Source: Guadua angustifolia (lineage: Eukaryota; Streptophyta; Magnoliopsida; Poales; Poaceae). From it: 64,000 bases of DNA. The stretch covers positions 82,254,437 through 82,318,436 of the forward strand of contig CM070500.1 in NCBI GenBank assembly GCA_036346375.1, given 5' to 3'. A program made the position numbers and the translations under genes. Of the stretch, positions 11,560 through 23,023 are shown in pieces. Below the pieces are notes generated by a model that did not search any database, had not been told where the DNA came from, and saw nothing but the letters and a program-made list of their open reading frames with translations. Within the stretch, counting starts at the first letter, position 1; each line of letters opens with the position of its first letter.

Positions 11560-14500
11560 CTGCCGACTACATTAATGACGTCTCTACTTTTAAAAGGGCT
11601 GCAGAGGAGGATATCTTGAATAAGGGGGCGCAATTTATGTCCTGTCTGTGCATTGACTTCGATAATCTAAGGATGTTTAAAAACTCAATGCAGATCGAAA
11701 CACACTTGATTCTAAGGGGTTTCAAAAGGAGTATACATGTTGGACCAGTCATGATAAAGAACAGATTATACATGAAGCAGGCAGTCTAACATCGCTGATG
11801 AAGTCAACTATATGCCGGATGATATCAATTGTGCTTCCAATGAGTACATGTTACACAATGACAATCTGCATCAGATGTTGTGTGGTGTAGATGGGAACCG
11901 TGATGAGAGAGAGTATGTATATTCTGGGGCTTGATGGATGACCCGGAGAAATTTTTGTTCCCGAGCTATAAGATGAAATATATAAGGTTATCATCCGTGC
12001 TTGAACTGTTGAAATCGAAGGTAAGCAATAGTTAGTATAACAAGAGTTTCATGGCGTTGTTAGCTCTATTAGTAGAAAAGCTTCCAGAGATAAACAAGTT
12101 GTCGACAACCACCTACAAAACCAAGAAAGTTCTTTATCCCTTAGAAATAGAAGTAGAAAGAATACATGCATGTCTAAATGACTGTATCCTCTTCTGTAAA
12201 GAGAACACAAACTTGCATGTATATCCGGTATGTAATGCATCCCGGTACAAGCATAAGAATTAACCAGATAATGATGACGAGGGCATCGAGGTGAAGAAAG
12301 GATCTCTACTAAGGTGGCATGATATTTTCCTATAATTTCCCATTTGAAGTGTTTACTTGTCAACCTAAGGGAGGCAAAACTGTTGTATTGGCACTCTAAG
12401 AAACATAAGAATGATGGAATGCTAAGATGCCCAGTTGATTCTTCCTAGTGGAGAAACATTGATAGAAGGTTTGGAGAATTTGGTGCGGAACCAAGGAATA
12501 TAAGGTTTGGATTAAGTACATATGTAATAAATCCTTTCGGTAACATGAGTAGCTGACATAACACTTGGCCCATGAATCTTTGTATCTACAACCTTCTTCC
12601 TTAGTTGTCTATGAAATGGAAGTACATTTTACAGTCTATACTCATCCAAGGGACGAGGCAACTTAACAACGATATTAATATGTACCTAGCACCATTGATG
12701 GAAGATCTAAAAACAGTGGGTTGTGGGGTACATATATGAGATGCGTACAAATAAGAGAACTTTAATTTACACTCTTGTTATTGTGCACCATAAATGATTA
12801 TCTTACCCTTGCTAACCTGACAGGCCAAAGTATAAAAGGAGCAAAAGCATGTACTCACTGCTTAGATGATACCGAGAGAGTGTGGCTGAATCACTTGCAC
12901 AAAACCGTGTACATGCGTCACCGTAGATTCCTTCGGAGGAATCACCCATACTGCAATATAAAGAAACAATTCGACGGAAGGAACTAGAACAGTTCAGCTC
13001 TAAGGCCTTTAAGCGAGAGAGCTATTTATGATATGATTAAGGATTTGGATGTTGCATTTGGAAAAGGATGTAAATCGAGGACCCGTGAGAGGAGTATATG
13101 GAAGAAAAGATGAATATTTTGGGACCCAACTTATTGGGAGCACTTAAAAATTCGCTATTGCATTGACATCATACATGTAGAGAAGAATGTATGTGATAGC
13201 TTAATTGGTCTCTTACTGAACATTAAGGGCAAAACAAAGGACGGTATCAATGCACGGCTTGACTTGATTGATATGGGCATCAGACCTAAGTTAGTACTAA
13301 AAGAGATCAATAAAGGCCGAACGTACTGCAAACCTGCATGTTACACTCTGTCCAAGATTAAAAGAATTGAATTGTACCAATTCTTGTATGGTGTAAAAGT
13401 TCCCTTAGGTTACTCCTCCAACATGAAGAGATTTGTTTCAATGCAAGATTTGAAATTTACTAGCATGAAGTCTCATGATTGTCATATGCTGATGACACAG
13501 ATGTTCCCTATCATAATTAGAAGTATTTTGTCAATCAATGTCCGGGAGACAATCATAAGGTTATGTTATTTTCTTTAACGCAATTGCTCAGAAAGTCATC
13601 GATCTCGAAGGACTAGATACTCTACAAGGCGAGGTGGTTATGACTCTGTGTAATCTTGAGATGTATTTCCCTCCATTATTTTTCGATATCATGGTCTATC
13701 TCATTATTCACCTTGTGAGGGAGATAAAGGTCTGTGTTCCTACATAGCATGTACTCGTTCGAGAGTTTCATGTGAATTCTCAAGTCCTATATACGAAATC
13801 GATCATGGTCGGAGGGTGGCATTGTCAAATGTTATGCAATCAAAGAGGTCATCGAGTTCTACATCGATTACATAGCTCAGGTTGAACCGATAGGTGTGCA
13901 TCGATCGCACCATGAGGGGAGGCTTGAGGATATCAGCACCATTGGAAGGAAAGCAATCACATCTGATCCGGTTGCCTATGCTCAAGCCTATTTTACGGTT
14001 TTACAACACATGTCTGTAGTGTCTCCGTATATCAAGAGCATAAGCACTAGCTACGGCAAGAGAATCCGGCACAGCAGGAGTCTTGGATCACGAGACAGCA
14101 ACACTCAAAAAAACAAATGGTTGAAGAAGTGACCCATCACTAAGAGCTTGTCAAGTGATCATGATATGCTGACATGGTAGGCAAAAGGGCCAATATTTAC
14201 AGTTGTTATATAGAAAAGATACAACTTAAATGGGTACATATTTTACACTAGAGATCAGGATATGAAGAGTATAAACCAGAATAGCAGTGTCCGTATTGAT
14301 GCATTCGATACCGCTGGGTCGACGAAAAGCTCCTACTATAGGTTCATATAGGAGATTTGGGAGCTCAACTATATATTATTCAAGATCCCCTTATTTTGAG
14401 GTTGTTGGGTCCATCTCCAGCAAGTGAGTGTTGACAAGTACGGCATCACTACTATAGAACTCAAATTTGTCAGATATCAAGATGAATCGTTCATACTCAC

Positions 14501-14681
14501 TAACCAAGTTGTTCAAGTCTTCTATGTAACCGGCCCATTCAATAAGAAGTGCCACGTAGTTTTTCAAGAAAAAAGGAGAATTGTTTGAGTTGAGAATGTA
14601 GTAGATAACGAAGAGTACAATCAATTTAATGAGTTGTCTCCTATCAAAAATGCCATCACGGTTCAGAAAGAAAAAATATGA
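11560..14681 (+). pseudogene. TNP2-type CACTA transposase relic
   Basis: Pieces of a TNP2 (transposase family tnp2) protein can be followed along the plus strand in shifting frames. A partner-region fragment lies near 12775-12985 (LLLCTINDYL, GAKACTHCLDDT, MRHRRFLRRNHPYC), and a core at 13140-13400 (IRYCIDIIHVEKNVCDSLIG, INARLDLIDMGIRPKL). A following domain runs to about 13740 (MYFPPLFFDIMVYLIIHLVR), and a C-terminal end at 14430-14680 (IELKFVRYQDESFILTNQVV, FNKKCHVVFQEKRRIV) has a stop at 14679-14681. At least ten in-frame stops or frameshifts break it. The role would be cutting and joining CACTA ends in the nucleus. Confidence 0.85.
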
Positions 14682-15002
14682 GGAAGCTAGCTACACACGC
14701 GTCGATTATTGTAAAGAGCTAATTTTTATACAAAACAATAATCAAGTGGAGTTATGAGGAGGTGTCATCATGTTTTAGTTGTCATGTGTAAAATGCTCAA
14801 TTTATAAGCAAGTGGATAATGGTGATGAACTTTGCAAAACCTATGGTGCATATCCATATATTGATTGTGATCAATTGCTAACATACTTATTTTTATGATT
14901 TTAGCATAAAATTAATCAACTTGAAATTCTTTGAAAATATTAAGAGCAAATTGTAAGTATGATCTAGAATGATACATTTTGAGTATGTGATTAGAGACAT
15001 CA

Positions 15003-15131
15003 TGCATGGTTCTATTATAGAATTATCTATGATAAGTTTAAATCACAGGCGATTCTATTATATAACCTTCTGTGATGTGGGGTACGTCACAGATGGTTCT
15101 ATTATGTAACCGTCTATGATAACATCACTAC
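15003..15131 (+). repeat. Internal copy of CACTA subterminal motifs
   Basis: Between the two gene relics of CACTA element A are several copies of the terminal motif: CACAGGCGATTCT, ACCTTCTGTGATG, TCACAGATGGTTCT and AACCGTCTATGAT. They are followed by CACTACAAATATAACC and then a CCCTAGCC-containing C-rich stretch. The same succession (motif array, then CCCTAGCC, then C-rich leader) occurs at the 5' end of CACTA element B (20540-20860). This block may be an old internal end or the promoter of the second gene. Confidence 0.65.
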
Positions 15132-16479
15132 AAATATAACCATGCACACGATCTCTCCGAACCCTAGCCTCCCACATTCACCACCTTCCTCCCTCGTGGC
15201 GACCTCCCCCTTGATGACTTCCTCCACCCCCCGGCAACCTCCTCCTCCCCCCACGACAGCCTCCTCCCCAGCAACCCCCACCCCCACGGAGGCCCCCCAC
15301 AACTTTATCCTCCCCGCGAGTACAAGGTATGTTGCTTTCATGTTTGTTGCTTTCCTGTCCAAAATAATTGTTATTTTACACATGCTTATGCTTACGTTTC
15401 AAATAGTGATTCAACATCACATTAGGATCTTATTGAACTGCTTCAAGCATTTGTGATTTTTGGGCCTCACCAATTATTATAGGAAATTTGTCAAAAACTA
15501 TAGTATAATAGCATTACCAAACTCATTTTGTTGTTGTATATATTTCAGTACAAAAGTGTGTGAATAATAAAATAGCATATGCTCTTTCTAGAGTAGGACA
15601 TGTGTTTAGTACGAAGGCTTTGTAGCTCAGTATGTGTGGATTCTAGAGGTATTGAATTTATATGAGATAAGACACTTAATCTTAGCCATTACCAACTGAA
15701 TTAGCAGTCATAGGATGCAACAGTAAAGGATACACTAAAGATGAGACTTATTAGATATAATGGCAGGATATGGGTAGTTTTTGAGGTTATGCTTTTGACA
15801 TCCTTCTCTTGCTTGGTCATAAACTTGTTGCTTTTTTATTTTAAATAGAAATATTTGGCTTATGGCTGCTATGCTTTGTGATTAACATTTCACATCATTA
15901 AATTCAATAAACTGCACTAGCATTAAATTACTATATCATTACTAGATAAACACACATTCAATATGCCAACTTAATGAAGCTTGCTGCAACTTAACTATTT
16001 CTATATCTTCTGACTTTTTAGTCTGCTTGCTTACTTAGAGTTGTGTAAACGAGCATGCTTATCCTGTGCTTCCTGTCATTTCTGTATCGTTTAAAAGAAA
16101 ACTTCTGCAGCATGCTTTTCTTATCCCCATCCTTCATATTGAACCACAATTTGGTGCCAATGAACCCTAGAACTTAGATGAAAGAACAGACAAGGCCACA
16201 TAACTGAGATGTATCTACATGTATCCTTGCCTTTTCTTTGTTTATTATTATGTGCTCATCACTAGAAGAAAATAGAAAGCATGTGAAAGCAGTTATCCTA
16301 TCTAGTCAATTAATGTACCCTACCATACATTTGTGAAATAAAATCATTCTAACATTTCTTTGTTCTGATTTGAATACTTAACTTGTTTATCTAGTAGGTC
16401 AATGAGTATTGGATTGCGTTATATCTAATGAACAACTTGAATTTTGATAATTTTATTCACTTTTTATCGATTTGGTTAT

Positions 16480-17560
16480 ATCTGATGAAGATGACATCCC
16501 CTCAATCCTCGTCGCACGAATGGATATGATAAGCCGAAGATAGGAAAACCAAGACATGATCCAAGAGTTGTAAATAAAGGTCCCAAAGCCGATATAACAT
16601 CACGACAGTCAATTCGCAGGACGAGGCACCCACCCAACCTCAGAAGGCAGTGAACACATTTCGGAGCTTGTGCGGGATAGTTAGACCGGAATGGGTCCGC
16701 ATCACCCTTCCATCCTGGAAGTTGCTGACCGATGAGGAGCACCGCAATATAGTGATAGAAATTTTTGTACCGTTCGAGATCTTAGAAGATGTCGTGCGCC
16801 TAGTGCGACGATACGCATTGCTAGTAACTGGAAAAGCGTGGAAGAATTTCAAGAGCACACTTGTCACAAATTACATTAAAAAGGAAAGGACTTCATTCTC
16901 TAAGTATGGTTTCATTGACGAAATCGTATGGTAACAATTTGTTGAGATGAAGACAGCAGAAGAATTTGTGCATTAAAGTGAAGGGCTCAAAGCCCTCCAG
17001 GCCCAGAACACCTGCCCCCACAAACTCAGCACCGCTGGTACGCGAGTAAGAGCGAGCAATGAATGAAGGAGGATGAGGAGGCACTTCTAATGGGAGCATC
17101 TCGCCATTTGCCTTGATCATAGACCTACGTACTCGAAACTGGCTAAGAGCGAGGTCAAATACCACATCTTTAAGCACATTGTCCTTTAGGAACCCCGTAG
17201 ACGAGGAAGTGTCCCAACGCTTGGTAAGATATCGAACTATATAGTTTGTAATTGCTTCACAATTATAAGTGACATGACATACAGGACTCTTGCAGGTCGC
17301 ATTGAGTTCAAAATCATCGCATGCCTCTTTTTGGCCGAATAGGGAGAAAGATGTACTATTAAAGGTCTTGGGAAGCAAGGAGCACCCTGGTTACACACGA
17401 GGCTTAGGTGTTTTCGTTCCGTAGAAAATAGGATTCCCACAGGACTTCGAAATGTACCAGAGTAGGAAAAGAGCCAAAGCTAAGCGCGAGAAACAGCTAG
17501 TAGCTTCCATTAAGGAAGAGCTTAAGAAACAAATTGAGGCAAGACTGAAAGCATAATTGA
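16480..17560 (+). pseudogene. Second CACTA gene, N-terminal transposase-associated part (relic)
   Basis: The clearest segment (about 16640-16934) reads HRNIVIEIFVPFEILEDVVR, then KAWKNFKSTLVTNYIKKERT and FSKYGFIDEIVW. It continues in a shifted frame as QFVEMKTAEEFVH and LKALQAQNTCPHKLSTAG. This resembles the plant Ptta/En/Spm-type transposase-associated protein family. A lysine/glutamate-rich, coiled-coil-like stretch (AKREKQLVASIKEELKKQIE) follows at 17470-17550. Stops and frameshifts are frequent. Family assignment is from recall of these motifs. Confidence 0.7.
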
Positions 17561-18469
17561 TGAAAAGCTAAGAAGCCATAAGGAAAGGTGGAAGCTAAAG
17601 GTGGCTGTGGACAAACTCACTCAGACCACGCAAGCCCCAGAATCACTAGCATAGATTAGCCCCCACTCACCGGTGGAGTAGTTGCGTGTCCGCCCTGAGA
17701 CAGACGTACCCGATGGCAAATTTATTGTCAACAACATCTAAGTAATACATATGTCTGGAATGCTCTGTGGATAGAATCTATTGGACATCTTAGCTAATTG
17801 TGTACCATTATGTAGGAACCCACGCCGTGCAAGCTCCAAGTGAGGCTTGCCGATACCTCTCTTCCCATGCAAGTTAGTTGGGGCGCATGTATCCAACCAG
17901 TGAAAGGATGATTGTTCACTGTCGTTCGATAGCACTGGGTTACGAGAAGGTCACTATGGGCTATATACATAAATCATTCAAGATCGTCCCGCTATAGATG
18001 CCTCCAAACAACGAGATCGTAACACTAGGGGATGTCGTTGACATATTTATCCAGTGGTGTAAGAGGGACATCTTTATCGACAATCGTCCTCCAGCACCGG
18101 AGCAACATGCAGAACATGATCCACCTGCTATGGCAGAGCTACCAGTGCTATAGAAGCCACCAAATCGGCTATCGTGTCCAGACCATCAGTGCAGGCCGAT
18201 ATAACACTTCGTACCCACTCCTTTCTCGAGAAGATGACCAAAAGTGGAAAGAGAGACAAGGAAAAAATCCAAGGAGAACACGAAGGACCTAGAATATGAA
18301 TATGCCCATTGGCTCAGAAATTCACACTAGGAAAACTTTTAGTAATGAACGAGGGCCTACAAGAACTTTCAATGGATTCCATTAGACTGCATGATTGGTA
18401 TATGGAACAAGCAAAAAAATTATATGCAAAACGCAAAACGAGTATCTCAATCAACTTTAAGCACGAACA

Positions 18470-19433
18470 TCTTTTCAACTAGTCGTCGAGGGGCTTCTTC
18501 ATGATCAACTTCAATGGTTTGTTCAATCTCTTCTACCTTGACGTCATCGACGCCGCACTCATGAGATGCTGGACATTTTAAGTGTGTGCAATCATGGTTT
18601 ATACATTCGTGTAATATAGACAAATGTCATATAACTCATTGCTTTCGTGTATATAGATACATAATTCTTGAAGCGAGAAGGAACAAAGAACCAGTGGGTT
18701 TCCTTAACCCAGACATAGTCTCAAGGTAAACAATGAACAAAAATTCTCGTTACATCATGGATTACGTGATAGAGGCATTGCTGGCTCAACACGATGCAGA
18801 GTACATATTTCTACCTTACAACCTATCATAAGTGTTGTACTACCAGTTATACTTTAATTTGTACTTTATATACAACTCAAAGTTAGGTTGAGTAACCATG
18901 GTAGCATTCCTGTATAGGTTTCACTGGGTTCTAGTTGTATTTGAACAAAAAAAAGGGATTAGCTATGTTGATTCCTTACGTAAGGGAAGCTACAACTTGA
19001 GTCCTATTAGAAGAATACTCGACAGGTAATCAAGTTTTCTCCATAGATAACTCTTCTATAGCTTATGAAATGACTGAGGCTAACTTTTTTAGAATCACAT
19101 AGAGCGTTCAAAGTGTATAGGCTTCGTAGAGGGTGACCTTTCGTTAGCCGCTAGTATACAATAATCCTATATCACTTCATAATAATGCTTCTAGAACTAA
19201 CCAATTCTATTTTTGCAGTGCGCCCAGCATGAATAGAGAAATAACCTATGTGCCTTCTACATCAGCCATAACATACGAACCCTCATTTGTACAAAGAAGA
19301 TCAGCGTTGCAATTGTGTTGAAAAAGGCCCATCTGGAGGCAATTTGAGAATACCTCTCTGACTTCTTGATGCGTCAGGTCATACATCCAAAAGGCACATT
19401 CCACACTGCCTAATTTGTGAAACTTAAGCATTC
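18470..19433 (+). pseudogene. Second CACTA gene, C-terminal Ulp1-like cysteine protease (C48) domain relic
   Basis: Plus-strand pieces read as consecutive exons of a Ulp1/SENP-type (C48) protease. These are FNLFYLDVIDAALMRCWTF (18510-18580), MDYVIEALLAQHDAEYIFLP (18757-18826), FHWVLVVFEQKKGISYVDSL (18919-18980, giving His and Asp of the triad) followed by RKGSYNLSPIRRILD up to a GT donor-like site at 19026. After an AG acceptor at about 19218 come CAQHE and NNLCAFYISHNIRTLICTKK, with the catalytic Cys in NNLCAFY, then MRQVIHPKGTFH ending at a stop near 19411. Internal stops (after CAQHE and near 19349) make it non-functional. Such proteases normally process SUMO-like modifiers; here it is part of the transposon. 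Confidence 0.75.
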
Positions 19434-19779
19434 TATTGGTTAATTTATGAAACTTGTGTGAATCTATGAATTATAATTGTGCATTCCATTGGTTAATATA
19501 ATATTTGAGTTAATTTCTGAAATAGTTGTATAATCTGTGATATAATCAGCTTCTGATCTATTGGTTAATATAATATTTGAGTTGATTTCTTAAATGATGG
19601 TGTTATCTATGATATAATCAGTTTGTGATGTGTGTAATCTACTTGCGGTATAATCTATGTAATCTATTTTTGATATAATATGTGTAATCTGCTTGTTTCA
19701 GATGATATGGCTAGCATTTTCTAAGGCTAGTCAACAAATAGAAAAATATTTAGCAATAAAAAATAATATCATAGGCCAT

Positions 19780-19964
19780 TTGTGATATATAACATACCAT
19801 AGACAGTTCTAGTAAAGAATTGTCTATGATGTGAGTTTCATAGACGATTCAAAAACTATCTGTGATACACCATTGTCATCAATAACATATGTTTATAGAT
19901 GGTTCACAAAACAGTCTATAATGACCTTTTAAAACCATATGTGATGACTTGTTCTATAGTAGTG
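19780..19964 (+). repeat. 3' subterminal array and terminus of CACTA element A
   Basis: Copies of CATAGACAGTTCT, AGAATTGTCTATGATG, CATAGACGATTC, AACTATCTGTGAT and AAAACCATATGTGATG lead to the terminus GTTCTATAGTAGTG at 19951-19964. The arrangement, including the phrase before the last motifs (GTTCACAAAACARTCTATRATG), is shared with the right end of CACTA element B at 22640-22945. Confidence 0.8.
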
Positions 19965-20372
19965 AGAGGTGAGCTAGCTTGCCAGCAGCCTGGTCTACGT
20001 TTACATATGCAAGCATGATAAGTGGATGGATGAGTGCATATATACATGTAAAAATCGATAGACTGACTCCTCCCATCATAGCTCGGTTGCCAACCAGTGA
20101 GGCTTGGAATTAAGAAGTTTGGTTTGTCCCAACTCAGAAGGTGAACTTGGATCGACACTCATGTTTCATTAGATTCAAAACTTCTCTCGTTCGTGTTGTA
20201 GTACTATCATTTGAAGAATTTGAGAATAAGAGCATTTCTAGTGTATTGAATCAATGTAAGTTCGATACTATGCCACATAAGTATGTTCAGTACTAGTGCA
20301 ATTTCTTTTATATATTCAGGGGCGAAACCACCTCCCACGCAAGGTGGACGACTGGCCGGACTTACCCACGAT

Positions 20373-20478
20373 GAGCAGAAGAACTCTAGTACAGACTATC
20401 CACTGTCAAGCACTATAAAAACTATGAGCAGAAGAACTCTAGTACAGACTATCCGCTGTCAAGCGCTATAAAAACTAT
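20373..20478 (+). repeat. 53 bp tandem duplication
   Basis: Two adjacent copies (20373-20425 and 20426-20478) start GAGCAGAAGAACTCTAGTAC and end CTATAAAAACTAT. They differ at only two or three positions, so the duplication is recent relative to the surrounding DNA. It lies just outside the left end of CACTA element B and is not coding. Confidence 0.85.
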
Positions 20479-21250
20479 GTTAGACGTTTTCAAAAAGAAT
20501 CTAGTACTACTACGAAAAGACTTATATTAGACTCCTCATCACCGACGGTTTTCAAAAACCGTCTATGATGAAGTGTCATCACAGATGGTTTTTTTTTGCA
20601 AAAACAGTCAGTGATGAGTCTCGAGCACATCACAGACGGTTTTTGGCTAAAGCCGTTTGTGACGAGAGCCACATCACAGATAGTTTTAGCCAAAAACCAT
20701 CTGTGATTTGGATCTCAAGATATATTTACCCGCTCGCGTCATCTTTCCTCTAACCCAAACCCTAGCCTAGCCCCACACGCGCCATCTCTCCTCCCACCAT
20801 CTCCCCTGGGCATCCCCCCGACGCTTCCCACCCTGCAGCGTTCCCCCAACCTCACCCCCACCGGTTGCTGCTTGGCACCCTAGTCATCGCAGTGCTGCTC
20901 TCCTTCCTCCTCCTCGCTGACCGATAGCATCTTCCTCATCCCCTTTGATGGATCCTACTCACCCTACGCGCACCGCCCTTGGTACTTGGGATCGTGCTGT
21001 GCGTTGTGGGAGGCACTAGGATATGGATGCGGTGGTTATCGATTTCTAAATTTGTTACGTGTCCATCTACTCAGCGGGTATATCATCAACTTGACTCTGT
21101 CCTGTTTCATATCAAGTTATTTAATATTCTATTATTTTATGCCTGCTGTTTCATATCAAAATATCCAATGATTGCAGAACATATTAACATTTTGAAGGAA
21201 TCTGCATGTCACTGAAACATCTAGGGTCCCATTTTTAGTTGAAATTTAGC

Positions 21251-22307
21251 TGTCGGCGTATTTCGCCGGCCAGGACCCTGTCAACGGATAGGGTGTCTCC
21301 TAAGTCGGAGATTATGATTCGGTAGAGGGCGTCTTCGTGGTTGGAAACCCTAATGACTCTCGCACGGAGGATTCAGGGGATCAACAGATCAAAGAACACA
21401 GCGATATATCCAGGTTCAGGCCCCCAATGCGCGTAACAGTCCTACGTCCTGCTAGATCTTTGTTGAAGTATGGAGGCGATTACAATACTCTTTGTTCTTC
21501 TCTTTTTTCGCTAAGTTTTTCCAACTCTCAGTCCGGATCTCCTTCCTCATGCACCAGAGCTCACTTATATAGAGTGGGCTGGCTCGGGCAGGTAGGAAGC
21601 TGACATCATACTGATCTTCGACTCATTAATTACACCCATCACTGCGGTCTTATCATACTGACCCATGACTCATTTATTGCACCCGTCGCAGTAGCCTTGT
21701 CCTTCAAGCTCCATTTAATGTCGTTGTATGGCTTCACTCGGTCCGTCCGGGATTTGATGTTCCTGCGACGGGTTAGGTGTGAGGTGTTAGAGGGATGGGT
21801 CGTCGTCGTGTCGATAACAGAATTCTTCGCAATCAATGGCCCTGACACAACATGTCAGGTTCTGACACAACGTGTCAGGGGAAGGAGACTTCGAGGCAAA
21901 GCCTCCTTCTCATTCTTTTAGTTGCCTTCGTGGCCCGGCGAGAGAGGCCTGAGCGCCCGCCTGCTCGCCAGGCCGCCACATGGGCTGACGCCCGACGGGC
22001 AGGGCCTGATCGCTCACTTGCTCGCCAGGCCACTACGGGGGCCGACGCCCGGCGGGCAGGGCATAATCGCCCACCTACTCGCTAGGCCGCCACAGGCCGA
22101 CCCGGCGGCGGTCGATCGCCCACCGCTCGCCCGAGCCGTCATCAGGGCGTTCGCCCGTGAGTGGGGCTGATCGCCCACCTTTCGCCAAGCCGCCACGTGG
22201 GCTACTCGCCGGGCGAATGGGGCTGATCGCCACCTTTGCTCGCCAGTCGCCACGTGGTCTTACTTATCTGCGGCGAAGAGGGTACCCTGGCGTCAAGTAC
22301 GCCGACA
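21251..22307 (-). mobile_element. Solo LTR (1057 bp) in CACTA element B, target duplication TTAGC
   Basis: The ends TGTCGGCGTA and TACGCCGACA form a perfect 10 bp terminal inverted repeat. TTAGC at 21246-21250 and 22308-22312 is a perfect 5 bp duplication. A CTATATAAG box on the minus strand (21564-21572) sets the orientation. No internal coding region is present. The left half is the reverse complement of the same LTR family seen at 32300-32719, so the window holds two solo LTRs of one family in opposite orientation. The right half has GC-rich repeats of CGCCCGGCGGGCAGGGC type (21940-22240). Confidence 0.93.
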
Positions 22308-22394
22308 TTAGCTAAGTATCCAATTTTACCATAACTTGGACAGCCGAAATTTATCCAAGTCATGGTAAACTTGGATACCATAACTTGAATACAT

Positions 22395-22480
22395 TTAACT
22401 AAATTTGGGCTATCCAAATCATGGTAAAATTGGACACTTAGCTAAATTTAGGCTATCCAAGTCATGGTAAAATTGGACAC
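22395..22480 (+). repeat. 43 bp tandem duplication in CACTA element B
   Basis: Copies at 22395-22437 and 22438-22480 share CTATCCAA and ATCATGGTAAAATTGGACAC-like segments with about three differences. Weaker, partly inverted relatives (CCATAACTTGGA, TCCAAGTCATGGTAAA) lie just upstream at 22330-22390. No gene is seen. Confidence 0.75.
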
Positions 22481-23023
22481 TTTCATTTCGAGTTTGTTTC
22501 TCACATATGTTGAAGTGTGGTGACTAAAATCTTTTGTTATATTCTATTCATTACATCTTAATATAGTGCTTCCATTTTATACAACTTTAGACAGTATCTT
22601 GAATAATAAGGCATATTGTTCTAGATTTTTATATAATCTTTTTGTTTCAGAGGGCATGTCATCTAGTGTGACAAGGGCATATCATAGACGATTCTAAGCT
22701 ATAATAGTCTGTGATGAGCCCTCATCATAGACGGTTCTAGGCTCCTCATCACAGACGGTTCTGATTAGCCCTCACCACAGACGGTTCTAGGATAAAACCG
22801 TCTGTAATGTTAATTTTTACTGACGGTTCAAAAACCTTCTGTGGTGACCATTGTCATCACAGCTGACATTTCGATATAGACAGTTCACAAAACAATCTAT
22901 GATGTGATTTATGAACTTTCCGTGATGTGCGGTTATCCAGTAGTGTAGCACACCATAATCTCCACACCAGCCTCACACAATAAATAAAAAACCAGAAAAG
23001 TAATAAAAACACACTCCCAGCAC

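Larger units (their letters stand above)
10657..19964 (+). mobile_element. CACTA (En/Spm-type) DNA transposon with TNP2 and Ulp1-domain gene relics
   Basis: The element carries arrays of the ACAGACGGTTTT...AAAACCGTCTGTGATG type subterminal motif at its left (10670-10795) and right (19780-19964), and ends with GTTCTATAGTAGTG, i.e. a CACTACTATAGAAC terminus read inward. Between lie a TNP2-type transposase relic (11560-14681) and a second gene relic (16480-19433). The left terminus is missing because the gypsy element 1-10656 is inserted in the 5' subterminal zone; the true 5' CACTA end should lie left of the window. Many stops and frameshifts show it is no longer autonomous. Confidence 0.85.
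20505..22945 (+). mobile_element. Non-autonomous CACTA element B, target duplication TAG
   Basis: The left end is TACTACTACGAAAAGA, with the canonical first C mutated to T. The right end is ATCCAGTAGTG (inward CACTACTGGAT). TAG at 20502-20504 and 22946-22948 is the expected 3 bp duplication. Left (20535-20712) and right (22640-22945) subterminal arrays contain many CACAGACGGTTTT/AAAACCGTCTGTGATG motifs. No transposase is seen; a C-rich CCCTAGCC leader-like stretch follows the left array. It is split by the solo LTR 21251-22307; without it the element is about 1.4 kb. Confidence 0.85.

Noticed and set aside
15142..15456. Proline/serine-rich plus-strand frame after the internal CACTA array
   Set aside because: Composition-driven (C-rich leader), and the equivalent stretch in CACTA B is also non-coding.
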